A DNA stretch of 21,502 nt from CAZVRZ01 sp964629965. Its GTDB lineage: Bacteria; Chloroflexota; Anaerolineae; Anaerolineales; UBA4823. The stretch covers positions 1 through 21,502 of the forward strand of contig CAZVRZ010000090.1 in NCBI GenBank assembly GCA_964629965.1, written 5' to 3'. The position numbers and the translations under genes were made by a program. Below, piece by piece: positions 14,218 to 21,502 of this stretch. Under the pieces are notes generated by a model, which searched no databases, was not told the origin of the DNA, and saw nothing but the letters and a program-made list of their open reading frames with translations. Every line of letters starts with the position of its first letter. Position 1 is the first letter of the stretch.

Positions 14218-15677
14218 ACAAAACTTTCCTACCAACGGATGTTCTAGCGAAGCTGCGCCAATGGTTTCGCCCTCTGCCGGTAGAGCGCAGAAAAGATGTC
14301 TTGTCAGAATTGGAGCAGGCCTCATCGCCTGGTTATGATTATTTCTTGCTGGTTGTGCTCTCTTGCAGCATTGCCACCTTTGGGCTGGTCACTGACTCGG
14401 CAGCAGTCATTATCGGAGCGATGTTGGTGGCCCCGCTGATGTCGCCTATTCTGGGTTTGTCTCTCGCCTCAGTTGCCGGCGAGCAGCGCATGTTCAGGCA
14501 CGCCGTGGTTGCTCTCATTGAGGGCGTTCTCTTGGCGGCTGGGCTTTCGGCGTTTTTGGGATGGGTCACGCAAGCCCTGCCGTTTGGTATGTTGAACGAA
14601 TTGCCCAGTGAAGTCTTAGCCCGAACGCATCCCACGCCTTTCGATTTGGGTATTGCCCTGGCCGGCGGCGCGGCCGCGGCTTATGCACTGGCCCAACCGC
14701 GTCTTTCGGCTGCGCTGCCGGGCGTGGCTATCGCCACCGCTCTCATGCCGCCGGTATGTACGGTGGGGCTGGGCATATCACTTGGCGACCCAAGCGTCGC
14801 CTGGGGCGCCGCCCTGCTGTTCCTCACCAACCTGGCCTCGATTTCTTTTGCCGGCATCGTCGTCTTTTTCGCACTGGGCTTTCGCCCGGCGCGCAGGCAA
14901 GATACCTGGCATCGCCTGCCAAGCAGTCTGCTTATATCGGCAGCACTCATGTTGGTTACGGCAGTGCCCCTGGTGGTATTGACTCTGCGCGTCGTTGACC
15001 AGACGAGTGCTCTCCAAGAAGTGCGTTCGGCCGTTGTGGCGGAGCTTTCCGCACTGCCCGATGCGCAATTGGTAGATGTGGGGATTGATAACAGTAATTC
15101 GACGCTGCACCTCAACATTACGGTGCGTACCTCGCGCCAACCAGGTTATAAAGAAATAGTAGCCCTGCAACAAGCCATCGCCGCCCGCTTGCAGCGCACG
15201 ATCGCCATCCAAGTGATCGTTATTCCCACCACCAAGCTGGATCCACTGGTGCCGCCCACTCTGACGCCCACCCCCACTCCAACGCTCACCTTCACCCCCG
15301 GGCCAAGTCCAACCCCCACCAACACGCCCACACCAACCGCAACGGCAACCCCCACGGCAACCTTCACTCCTACGGCAACCACAACGCCAACATCCACGGC
15401 AACGCCAACCCAAACGACCACACCGACAACGACCTTCACGCCCACGCCAACCTCCACGCCAACGCCGGTATTGGCCTACATACACACGCCAGGCGGTTCG
15501 GGAACCTATCTGCGTCAGGCCCCGGGCGGGCAGACAATCGTCTGGCTCCCCGAAAACGCCCCGGTGTTGATTCTTATGGGGCAGCAAACGGTCAACCGTC
15601 GAGAATGGATTGAAGTACGAAGCATTCTGGATCAAACCGGGTGGGTGCTGGCAGAACTCCTGATCATCCGGCCATGA
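14214..15677 (+). CDS. DUF389 membrane protein with Thr-Pro linker and C-terminal SH3b-like domain
   Basis: 487 residues. The N-terminal half is a DUF389 membrane domain of about six to seven hydrophobic segments with VIIGAMLVAPLMSPILGLS and GVAIATALMPPVCTVG. A soluble stretch follows (about residues 265-340). Next is a low-complexity Thr/Pro linker (about 348-418), then an SH3b-like domain (about 420-487) with TYLRQAPGG and WIEVRSILDQTGWVLAELL. In Chloroflexota such linkers usually hold domains outside the membrane, so the SH3b part may touch the cell surface; this is an inference. The gene overlaps the ClC gene by ATGA with GGAG upstream, suggesting a joint function. DUF389 has no settled biochemical role. 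Confidence 0.85.
   Translation: MNKTFLPTDVLAKLRQWFRPLPVERRKDVLSELEQASSPGYDYFLLVVLSCSIATFGLVTDSAAVIIGAMLVAPLMSPILGLSLASVAGEQRMFRHAVVALIEGVLLAAGLSAFLGWVTQALPFGMLNELPSEVLARTHPTPFDLGIALAGGAAAAYALAQPRLSAALPGVAIATALMPPVCTVGLGISLGDPSVAWGAALLFLTNLASISFAGIVVFFALGFRPARRQDTWHRLPSSLLISAALMLVTAVPLVVLTLRVVDQTSALQEVRSAVVAELSALPDAQLVDVGIDNSNSTLHLNITVRTSRQPGYKEIVALQQAIAARLQRTIAIQVIVIPTTKLDPLVPPTLTPTPTPTLTFTPGPSPTPTNTPTPTATATPTATFTPTATTTPTSTATPTQTTTPTTTFTPTPTSTPTPVLAYIHTPGGSGTYLRQAPGGQTIVWLPENAPVLILMGQQTVNRREWIEVRSILDQTGWVLAELLIIRP
15257..15468 (+). repeat. Degenerate ACN-CCN repeat encoding the Thr-Pro linker
   Basis: About 210 bases of threonine and proline codons in units such as ACG-CCA-ACC, with TFTP recurring about every 20-30 residues. 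The array is within the DUF389 gene. The opposite strand shows a spurious Val-Gly open frame over the same bases. Confidence 0.85.
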
Positions 15678-15696
15678 GCCGGTAACCGGCCATTGC

Positions 15697-15725
15697 TTGC
15701 CTGCCCCAATATTCCAGGTTAGAAT
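15697..15725 (+). promoter_or_regulatory. Predicted promoter of the ABC transporter operon
   Basis: TTGCCT (15697-15702), 17 bases, TAGAAT (15720-15725). The leader to the ATG at 15763 is about 30 bases. A small GCCGG-TAA-CCGGC hairpin right after the DUF389 stop (15678-15690) lacks a T tract and is a weak terminator at best. Confidence 0.45.
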
Positions 15726-15762
15726 ACACCAAGCCGTCCCTGGCTAGAAAGGGATTCCCCCT

Positions 15763-16626
15763 ATGACCCCTCCCGCCATAACCGCTGAAAACCTGACCTA
15801 CCGCTACGGCCAACTGCTGGCCGTCGACCAGATCAACTTCGAAGTCGCCGCAGGCGAAATCCTGGGTTTCCTCGGCCCCAACGGCGCCGGCAAATCCACC
15901 ACGGTGAAGATGCTCACCGGCCAACTGCTGCCTAAAGAGGGCCGCGCCACGCTGCTCGGCCTGGACGTGGCCCGCCAACCCAAGCAGGTGCAGGCGCAGA
16001 TCGGCGTGTGCTTCGAGATCACCAACCTCTACGAGAACATGAGCGCCATCGAAAACCTGAAGCTGTTCGCCAACCTGTTCGGCGTCAGCGGGTTCGATGC
16101 CGAGACCCTGCTTAAGCGCGTCGGGCTGGACGGACGCGGCAAAGATAAAGTGGAAGGCTATTCCAAGGGCATGAAACAGCGCCTGATGGTGGCACGCGCC
16201 CTGGTCAACCGGCCCAAGATCCTCTTCCTGGACGAGCCGACCGAGGGCCTCGACCCCGCCTCGGCCCAGGCCATCCGCAGCCTGATCCTGGAAGAGCAGC
16301 AGCGCGGCGCCACAGTTTTTCTCACCACCCACGACATGCACGAAGCTGACAAGCTCTGCCAGCGGGTGGCCTTCATTGACCAGGGCAAGATCGTGGCCCT
16401 GGATACGCCGCACGCCCTCAAGCAGCAGTATGGACAGCGCCTCCTGCGGGCTGAAATACAGACCGCCGACGGCAGCCTGCAAACGCGTGAAATCGTTCTA
16501 GACCGTATCGAAACCCCCGCTGACGTAGAATCGCTGTTCAAAGGCCAAAAGGTAGTCACCCTGCACAGCGCTGAGGCCACCCTGGAAGATATCTTCATCC
16601 GCATCACCGGGCGAGGCTTGGCTTAA
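15763..16626 (+). CDS. ABC-2 type transporter ATP-binding protein
   Basis: A 287-residue nucleotide-binding subunit of an exporter. Walker A is GPNGAGKST, the signature motif GYSKGMKQRL, Walker B ILFLDEPTEGLDP, and the switch histidine sits in TTHDMHEAD. The last 70 residues are the extension typical of DrrA/CcmA-like subunits that drive two separate permeases. The ribosome site is modest (AAAGGGA about eight bases before the ATG). Its stop overlaps the next gene start by one base, so the three-gene unit is an operon. The cargo (drug, lipid, peptide or polymer) is not revealed by the sequence. Confidence 0.95.
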   Translation: MTPPAITAENLTYRYGQLLAVDQINFEVAAGEILGFLGPNGAGKSTTVKMLTGQLLPKEGRATLLGLDVARQPKQVQAQIGVCFEITNLYENMSAIENLKLFANLFGVSGFDAETLLKRVGLDGRGKDKVEGYSKGMKQRLMVARALVNRPKILFLDEPTEGLDPASAQAIRSLILEEQQRGATVFLTTHDMHEADKLCQRVAFIDQGKIVALDTPHALKQQYGQRLLRAEIQTADGSLQTREIVLDRIETPADVESLFKGQKVVTLHSAEATLEDIFIRITGRGLA

Positions 16627-17687
16627 TGAACGCCCGCATGATCGCCGTCATGATCGGCAAAGATTTTAAGATGTACTTTGCCAACCGCCTGTTTGCCGTG
16701 GTTACGGTGATAGGGTTGGCAGCTTACGTGGCGGTGTACTACTTGTTGCCGGTCACAGTGGATGAGACCCTGGAATTGGGCCTGTACATGCACGAGATGC
16801 CGCCTGCATTGGAAGAACTGCTCGACAGCGACGAGGTGAAATTCTACCGCGCCGAGTCCGAAGAAGCGCTCCAGCAGGCCGTGCTGGATGGGGATATCCC
16901 GGCCGGGTATGCCTTCCCAGATGACATGCTGACTGCGCTGCGCAGCGGCCAGAAAGCTACCGTCCAGCTCTACCTGGCGTCTGATATTCCCCCCGAATTC
17001 AAGGAAGTCTACGAGGTGATCCTGGATGAGTTTGCGTATACGATCAGCGGGCAAACCCTGAGTCACATCGAGACGACCGATATTGTGCTGGGTCCGGATA
17101 TGGCCGGGGCGCAAATCCCGCCGCGCGAGCGCATGCTGCCCTTGCTGACCGTGATTGTGTTGATGATCGAATGCCTGGGCCTGGCCAGCCTGATTGCGGC
17201 AGAAGCGGAGGCCGGTACGCTGAGCGCCCTGCTGGTCACCCCCCTGACGATGGGCGGCGTGTTCGTCAGCAAAGGCATCTTTGGCACCTTGTTTGCCTTT
17301 GCGCAAGCGGCTTTCCTGATCACAGTGACCGGTGGGCTGGATCGCCAGCCGCTGCTAATCCTGGCGGCGCTGCTGCTGGGTGCAGCCATGGTCACCGGCG
17401 TGGCATTCCTGATCGGCTCGCTGGGACGGGACCTGATGTCGGTGATGGGTTGGGGCATGCTGGCCATGATCATCCTGCTGCTGCCCACCTTCACGATTAT
17501 CCTGCCCGGCCTGGCCTCCAATTGGATCCGGCTGATTCCTGGGTATTACCTGAGCGATACCGTCTACCGGGTGATCAACTTCAACGCCGGTTGGGCAGAC
17601 GTGGCCCGGAACCTGCTGATGCTGGTGGTGTATGCCGCCGCCTTTATGGCTCTGGGTGTGGCGGTACTGAAGAGGAGGTTCCAATGA
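16626..17687 (+). CDS. ABC-2 type transporter permease, subunit 1
   Basis: 353 residues with one membrane helix near the N-terminus (about 20-45), a soluble external loop of about 130 residues, then five or six membrane helices (about 175-350). This is the ABC2_membrane_3 layout. The EAEAGTLSALLVTPL segment, the coupling region facing the ATPase, is the family hallmark. It starts by ATG overlapping the TAA of the ATPase gene and ends by a four-base ATGA overlap with the second permease. The two permeases probably form a heterodimer in the membrane. Confidence 0.9.
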   Translation: MNARMIAVMIGKDFKMYFANRLFAVVTVIGLAAYVAVYYLLPVTVDETLELGLYMHEMPPALEELLDSDEVKFYRAESEEALQQAVLDGDIPAGYAFPDDMLTALRSGQKATVQLYLASDIPPEFKEVYEVILDEFAYTISGQTLSHIETTDIVLGPDMAGAQIPPRERMLPLLTVIVLMIECLGLASLIAAEAEAGTLSALLVTPLTMGGVFVSKGIFGTLFAFAQAAFLITVTGGLDRQPLLILAALLLGAAMVTGVAFLIGSLGRDLMSVMGWGMLAMIILLLPTFTIILPGLASNWIRLIPGYYLSDTVYRVINFNAGWADVARNLLMLVVYAAAFMALGVAVLKRRFQ

Positions 17688-18742
17688 ACCTGAGACGCGT
17701 GGGCATTCTACTGTATCGCGAGTTTGTGCAAGGCCCCAAGAATTTCATCTTCCTCTTTTCTGTGGTAATACCCCTGGTGTTGAGCTTTGTCTTATCATTG
17801 CTGTTCGGCACGCTGTTCGCCAACAAGCCGCGCCTGGGGATCAACGACGCAGGCGATTCGCAGTTCACCCGCTCGGCCGAGGCAATGGAAGCTTTCATTG
17901 TGCGGGAATACGCCAGCGAGGCCGAGTTGAAGGAAGCGGCGCAAATGGGCGCGGTGGATATCGGCATCGTGCTGCCGGCAGACTTCGACGCCCGGGTGAC
18001 CGGCGGGCAGGCCACGCGCATGCTGGCTTACATTTGGGGCGAGAGCCTGGTGAAAGACCGTGTGATGCTGGCAATGGCGATGACCGCCTGGGTGCGCGCC
18101 ATTGCCGGGCACGAGTCGCCAGTCGAGATTGCCACCACGGTGCTGGGCAATACATCCTCCTTACCCTGGGAAGACCGCCTGCTGCCCTTTGTAGTCATGA
18201 TGAGCATTATGTTCGGCGGCATGATGCTGCCGGCCTCCTCGCTGGTCGCCGAAAAGCAGAAGCGCACGCTCTCGGCCCTGGCGGTAACCCCAACCACGAT
18301 GAATGAGATTTACGTCTCCAAAGGGCTGATGGCGGTGGTCGTCAGCACGGTGATGGGGCTGGTCATCCTGGCCCTGAACCGCGCCCTGGGCAGCAATATG
18401 GGCCTGCTTGTCGGCGTGTTGGTGCTGGGCGCCATCCTGGCGGCCGAGTTTGGCGTGCTGCTAGGCATGCTGCTCAAGGACATCAACTCGCTCTTTGCCA
18501 CGGTCAAATCCATGGGCATTGTGCTCTACGCCCCGGCGTTGGTGTACATGTTCCCCGAAATCCCGCAGTGGATTGCCAAAATCTTCCCCACCTACTACGT
18601 CATCCAACCGGTGATCGAAATCTCGCAGCACGGCGCCGGACTGGGCGAGATCGCCTGGCAGTTGGGCATCTTATTAGTTCTCATTGTAGCGATGGGCATC
18701 ATCGTGATGTTGCTAACCCAGCGCCGGCGCAGCCAGGAATAG
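17684..18742 (+). CDS. ABC-2 type transporter permease, subunit 2
   Basis: 352 residues with the same layout as the preceding permease: an N-terminal helix (VVIPLVLSFVLSLLFG), an extracellular domain and a C-terminal membrane bundle starting with the coupling segment VAEKQKRTLSALAVTPTT. The ATG at 17684 follows AGGAGG and sits in an ATGA overlap. The frame is open far upstream inside subunit 1, but that part is out of frame with a real protein. The gene ends in TAG at 18740-18742 directly against a hydrolase relic, so its 3' flank has been rearranged; the C-terminus (RRRSQE) still looks complete. Confidence 0.9.
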   Translation: MNLRRVGILLYREFVQGPKNFIFLFSVVIPLVLSFVLSLLFGTLFANKPRLGINDAGDSQFTRSAEAMEAFIVREYASEAELKEAAQMGAVDIGIVLPADFDARVTGGQATRMLAYIWGESLVKDRVMLAMAMTAWVRAIAGHESPVEIATTVLGNTSSLPWEDRLLPFVVMMSIMFGGMMLPASSLVAEKQKRTLSALAVTPTTMNEIYVSKGLMAVVVSTVMGLVILALNRALGSNMGLLVGVLVLGAILAAEFGVLLGMLLKDINSLFATVKSMGIVLYAPALVYMFPEIPQWIAKIFPTYYVIQPVIEISQHGAGLGEIAWQLGILLVLIVAMGIIVMLLTQRRRSQE

Positions 18743-19054
18743 CTTATAAAGTCATCACCTGGGACGCGCCAGGTCATGGCCTTTCCAGGCCCTACCAGCG
18801 CTTTTCGCTGCAAAATGCTGCCCTTGAGCTGATCGCCATCCTGGATGTTGAGGCCATCAGCCAGGCGCACCTGGTGGGGCAGTCCATGGGCAGCTATATC
18901 TGCCAGATTGGCGCCGTCGAGCAGCCCCAGCGGGTGCGCACCATCACCGCAGTGGACTCGTCGCCAGTGCAGTTATCTTATTATTCTGGCCTGGACAGGT
19001 GGCTGCTTTCAGTCACGCCGGCGCCTGATCGATGCCTTGCTGGCCACCCGCTAG
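18743..19054 (+). pseudogene. Internal fragment of an alpha/beta hydrolase gene
   Basis: The + strand encodes YKVITWDAPGHGLSRPY and then AHLVGQSMGSYICQIGA, the latter being the nucleophile elbow with Ser in GQSMG. It continues to VDSSPVQLSYYSGLDRWLL, after which the match stops. About 45 residues before and 130 after this segment would be expected in a full protein of about 250-280 residues. The frame has no own start codon or ribosome site and begins exactly at the permease stop. Near 19010 the resemblance shifts to another frame (RRRLIDALLATR), which ends in TAG at 19052-19054. This is a relic produced by deletions at both ends; it fills the whole gap between the permease and the CorC-like gene. 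Confidence 0.7.
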
Positions 19055-20385
19055 GCCGCCCCTTCATCAGCAGCTTGTGACGTGCCGGATTGCAGCGCAA
19101 CCAGCACTTTGTCGACGCGGTAACCATCCATATCGACCACTTCAAAGCGCCAGTTCTCCCAGCACACCACTTCGCCGGCAGTAGGAATGTGCTTGACCTC
19201 GGCCATGAGCATGCCCCCCAGCGTTTCATAACCGGAATTCTCTTCATCGGGCAGTTCATCCAACCCCAGCAAATCTTTGAGTTCTTCGGTAGAAAGCATA
19301 CCGTCCAGCAGGTAGGAACCGTCCTCACGCCGGACAATGGGCGGATCATCAGCTTTGTCTTCCAGCGTGGGAATATCGCCCACGATGGCCTCGAGCACAT
19401 CGTTGATCGTCACCAGCCCCGTGATCCCGCCGAACTCATCGATGATCAAGGCCAGGTGGCTCTTCTCCTCCCTCAGCCGCTCCAACAATTCCAGGACAGA
19501 CATCCTCTCGGGAACGAACACGGCCGGTTGCACGATTTCCCGCAGGTCAATCGCCTGGCAGCGCCGCGTCTGAGCGAATAGATCTTTGGCATGGATAATG
19601 CCGATCACTTCATCCGGGCTGCCTTGGCACAGCGGAAAGCGCGCATGCCCAGAGGCGGCGATCTTATCCAGGTTGGTATCCAGCGGGTCGTCCAGGTCCA
19701 GGAAAACCACCTCGGTGCGATACGTCATCAAAGAACTTACCCGGCGGTCGCCCAGCCTGAAGACGCGCGCCACCATCTCCTGCTCGCTCTCTTCGAACAC
19801 GCCCACCTGGGCGCCCTGGTAGATCATCAGCTTGACATCCTCTTCGGTCACGGTAGGTTCATCCGACGGCTTATATCCCAGCAAACGCAGCACCATCTCG
19901 GTGGATACGCTCAACAGCGTCACCACCGGCGTAGCCAGGCGGGCCAGGAAATTCATCGGGGCGGCTACCTTGGCGGCGATGCGTTCGGCGTTGTTCAGTG
20001 CCAGCCGTTTGGGTACCAGCTCGCCGATGATCAGCGAAAAGTACGTGATCGCCAAGACAACGATCCCCACACCGATTGCCTCGCTGTAAGGCGCCAGCCA
20101 GGCAATCTTCCCTAACGCCGCGCCGATCTGTTCGGCAATGGTTGCGCCACCAACTGCGCCGCTGAGGATGCCAATGGTGGTGATGCCGACCTGAACGGTA
20201 GAAAGGAAGCGGGTAGGTTCTTCGGACAGGTCCAGGGCGACCCTGGCGCCTGCATCCCCATCATCGGCCCTTTGCTGCAGGCGGGTCTTGCGGGCCGCAA
20301 TGATCGCCATTTCAGACAGCGAAAAAATACCGTTAGACAGGATCAAGAGAAAAACGATCAATACTTCGATAGTGATGTCGCTCAT
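19051..20385 (-). CDS. CNNM/CorC-HlyC-type membrane protein (DUF21, CBS pair, CorC_HlyC)
   Basis: 444 residues. A DUF21 membrane domain occupies about 1-190, with an early SLSEMAIIAARKTRL and later LIIGELVPKRLAL. A CBS pair spans about 205-335 (VTEEDVKLMI, then LALIIDEFGGITGLVTINDV). The CorC_HlyC domain is at about 350-435. Members are linked to Mg2+/Co2+ efflux and magnesium homeostasis and were once called hemolysin-like. GGAG lies four bases before the ATG at 20385. It is divergent from perR; its own promoter is unclear, with TACAAT (20455-20460 on -) as a possible -10 but no good -35. The 3' end abuts the hydrolase relic. Confidence 0.93.
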   Translation of the reverse strand: MSDITIEVLIVFLLILSNGIFSLSEMAIIAARKTRLQQRADDGDAGARVALDLSEEPTRFLSTVQVGITTIGILSGAVGGATIAEQIGAALGKIAWLAPYSEAIGVGIVVLAITYFSLIIGELVPKRLALNNAERIAAKVAAPMNFLARLATPVVTLLSVSTEMVLRLLGYKPSDEPTVTEEDVKLMIYQGAQVGVFEESEQEMVARVFRLGDRRVSSLMTYRTEVVFLDLDDPLDTNLDKIAASGHARFPLCQGSPDEVIGIIHAKDLFAQTRRCQAIDLREIVQPAVFVPERMSVLELLERLREEKSHLALIIDEFGGITGLVTINDVLEAIVGDIPTLEDKADDPPIVRREDGSYLLDGMLSTEELKDLLGLDELPDEENSGYETLGGMLMAEVKHIPTAGEVVCWENWRFEVVDMDGYRVDKVLVALQSGTSQAADEGAA

Positions 20386-20473
20386 ATTACTCCAGGGATA
20401 GGATGGTGGAGGGCGGGAGGGGGTCTGCCTGCTCTCGCTCGCACTCCCGGTTTAATTGTACAACAAAATGCCC

Positions 20474-20502
20474 TTGCCATTTACAACTTCTTCAAGTATA
20501 CT
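20474..20502 (+). promoter_or_regulatory. Predicted perR promoter
   Basis: TTGCCA (20474-20479), 17 bases, TATACT (20497-20502): five of six matches in each box. The start would be near 20509, about 40 bases before the ATG. Confidence 0.6.
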
Positions 20503-20530
20503 TATAGATAACAATTCTCTATAAATACTT
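20494..20530. promoter_or_regulatory. Extended dyad overlapping the perR promoter, probable Fur/PerR operator
   Basis: TTATAGA (20502-20508) and TCTATAA (20518-20524) form a perfect 7-bp dyad with a nine-base centre. Outside it AAGTAT (20494-20499) pairs with ATACTT (20525-20530). The AT-rich dyad covers the -10 box and transcription start, the position expected for autorepression by a PerR-type regulator. Confidence 0.55.
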
Positions 20531-20550
20531 ATTATCGAAACCAGGTTACC

Positions 20551-21039
20551 ATGACCGATCCACAAACCCGTTTCAACGAACTCATCGCCGCTCTGAAAGA
20601 GCATGACTTCCGCTTGACTCCCCAGCGCGTTGAGCTGGTGCGGCTGATTGCCGCCAGCCAGGGACATCCCAGCGCAGCGCAGCTTTACGCCCAGATCAAC
20701 GCCCGCTTCCCCACCATGAGCCAGGCTACGGTCTACAAAACACTGGCTTTGCTCAAAGAAATCGACCAGGTGTTTGAGATCGAACTGCGCGAGGACAGCC
20801 ATTACGATGGCAGCCGCCCAGAACCTCACCCCCACCTGGTTTGCACCCGCTGTAACCAGATCATCGACGCAGATCTTAACCTGGACGCTTCCATGATCAG
20901 GAAGCTGGAAGAAGCTTCTGGTTACCAGATCACGCGCGCTCAGTTCACATTTTACGGCTTGTGCGCCGGCTGCCAGAAAACTTTGCCGGGTATGCCGTCC
21001 CGGCTGACCACACCTGAGGAGGTGAAAAAGAACGAATAG
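20551..21039 (+). CDS. perR: Fur-family peroxide-sensing regulator, PerR type
   Basis: 162 residues. The N-terminal winged helix (LTPQRVELVRLIAAS... TVYKTLALL) is followed by the metal-sensing dimer domain. Structural zinc is bound by CTRC (Cys98, Cys101) and CAGC (Cys138, Cys141). The regulatory site His39, Asp86, His93, His95 and Asp106 matches B. subtilis PerR, including Asp rather than the Glu usual in Fur at position 86. PerR with Fe2+ is inactivated by H2O2 through histidine oxidation, which releases catalase and related genes. A catalase gene follows 63 bases downstream, supporting this assignment. The ribosome site is weak (AGG before the ATG). A dyad over the promoter suggests self-control. 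Confidence 0.88.
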   Translation: MTDPQTRFNELIAALKEHDFRLTPQRVELVRLIAASQGHPSAAQLYAQINARFPTMSQATVYKTLALLKEIDQVFEIELREDSHYDGSRPEPHPHLVCTRCNQIIDADLNLDASMIRKLEEASGYQITRAQFTFYGLCAGCQKTLPGMPSRLTTPEEVKKNE

Positions 21040-21102
21040 CGTTTGCCTCACCCCACTCAGACAAACCATCCATTCAAACTTAAAAAATAAAGGAGATTTC
21101 CC

Positions 21103-21502
21103 ATGGCAAAAGATAAGAAAAAGAAACTTACCACCGCTGCAGGCGCACCCGTGCCTGATAACGATAATGCTCTCACCGCCGGCCCGCGCGGCCCCATGCT
21201 GATGCAGGACGCCTGGTACCTGGAGAAGCTGGCCCATTTCGACCGCGAAGTGATCCCCGAGCGCCGCATGCACGCCAAGGGGTCGGGAGCCTTCGGCAAA
21301 TTCACCGTCACCCACGATATCACGCGCTATACCCGCGCCAAGGTCTTTTCCAAGATCGGCAAGGAAACCGATGTCTTCGTGCGCTTTTCCACCGTTGCCG
21401 GTGAGCGCGGCGCCGCCGACGCCGAACGCGACATTCGCGGCTTCGCCATCAAGTTCTACACCGAAGAGGGCAACTGGGACCTGGTGGGCAACAACACCCC
21501 GG
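21103..21502 (+). CDS. katA: Catalase, 5' part (cut by the window end)
   Basis: 133 residues are visible and the gene runs past the window end. It is a haem catalase that degrades H2O2. The distal haem residues are His57 (ERRMHAKGSGAFG) and Asn130 (DLVGNNTP), 73 residues apart as in bovine catalase. RFSTVAGERGAADAERDIRG and GFAIKFYTEEGNWDLVG are family hallmarks. The short N-terminus indicates the small-subunit type. The ATG at 21103 has AGGAG seven bases upstream. The 63-base gap after perR lacks a terminator, so it may be co-transcribed with perR or use a start in the A-rich stretch before the ribosome site. Confidence 0.95.
   Translation, partial: MAKDKKKKLTTAAGAPVPDNDNALTAGPRGPMLMQDAWYLEKLAHFDREVIPERRMHAKGSGAFGKFTVTHDITRYTRAKVFSKIGKETDVFVRFSTVAGERGAADAERDIRGFAIKFYTEEGNWDLVGNNTP

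Noticed and set aside
15146..15457. Val-Gly repeat open frame on the - strand
   Set aside because: It is the mirror of the Thr-Pro codons in the DUF389 gene. It has no ribosome site, and the + strand frame is well supported.
17171..17683. Long upstream extension of the second ABC permease frame
   Set aside because: It lies inside the first permease gene in another frame and has an Arg/Gly/Pro-rich shadow composition. The ATG at 17684 has AGGAGG and the ATGA overlap.
20402..20424. G-rich tract (GGTGGAGGGCGGGAGGGGG) between the CorC-like gene and perR
   Set aside because: Only three runs of three or more G are present, so a standard four-tract quadruplex is doubtful. It lies in the leader of the - strand gene, where it is C-rich in the RNA.
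1..21502. CRISPR arrays, tRNA genes, insertion sequences, phage or integron sites
   Set aside because: No regularly spaced repeats, cloverleaf sequences, transposase motifs or attachment-type duplications were found when reading both strands.

Overview
The window reads as accessory-rich chromosome of a bacterium with about 55-60% G+C. The likeliest source is a Chloroflexota (Anaerolineae-type) lineage. This is an inference from the Thr-Pro surface linker ending in an SH3-like domain, the PII-like/transporter cluster, the DUF4332 protein and the remnant resembling a UPF0175 antitoxin. No rRNA, tRNA, CRISPR array, insertion sequence or phage gene was seen.

Layout. (1) Bases 3-6202, + strand, closely spaced and possibly one transcript. 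First comes the 3' part of a cobalamin-mutase-like (GlmE-like) gene, then an opine-type dehydrogenase and a D-Ala-D-Ala-ligase-like ATP-grasp enzyme; together they look like a small amino-acid-derived biosynthetic unit. Next comes a CBS-domain protein coupled (ATGA overlap) to an ArsB/NhaD-type ion transporter, then a PII-like small protein next to a CaCA-type cation exchanger. (2) Bases 6167-7184, - strand: a DUF4332 gene preceded by a broken antitoxin-like remnant, and an intergenic region with back-to-back promoters. (3) A thioredoxin-reductase-like flavoprotein on + that lacks the usual NADPH-binding motifs, convergent with a GH127-type (beta-L-arabinofuranosidase family) glycosidase on -. 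(4) An ammonium transporter/PII pair, closed by a perfect 14-bp hairpin. (5) A ClC chloride channel/transporter with CBS and TrkA_C domains, translationally coupled to a DUF389 membrane protein that carries a Thr-Pro linker and an SH3b-like domain. (6) A three-gene ABC-2 exporter operon followed by a truncated alpha/beta hydrolase relic. (7) A CorC/HlyC (DUF21-CBS) protein on -, divergent from a PerR-type Fur regulator and the start of a catalase gene on +; a long dyad overlaps the perR promoter.

The recurring theme is ion and nitrogen homeostasis under nucleotide- or ligand-sensing domains: CBS pairs in three proteins, two PII-type proteins and one TrkA_C domain. The best candidates for something not well described are the mutase-like/opine-dehydrogenase/ATP-grasp operon, the CBS-transporter-PII-like-exchanger operon, the NADPH-motif-less thioredoxin reductase homologue and the ClC/DUF389-SH3b pair. 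All functions come from motif reading by eye; no database search was run.
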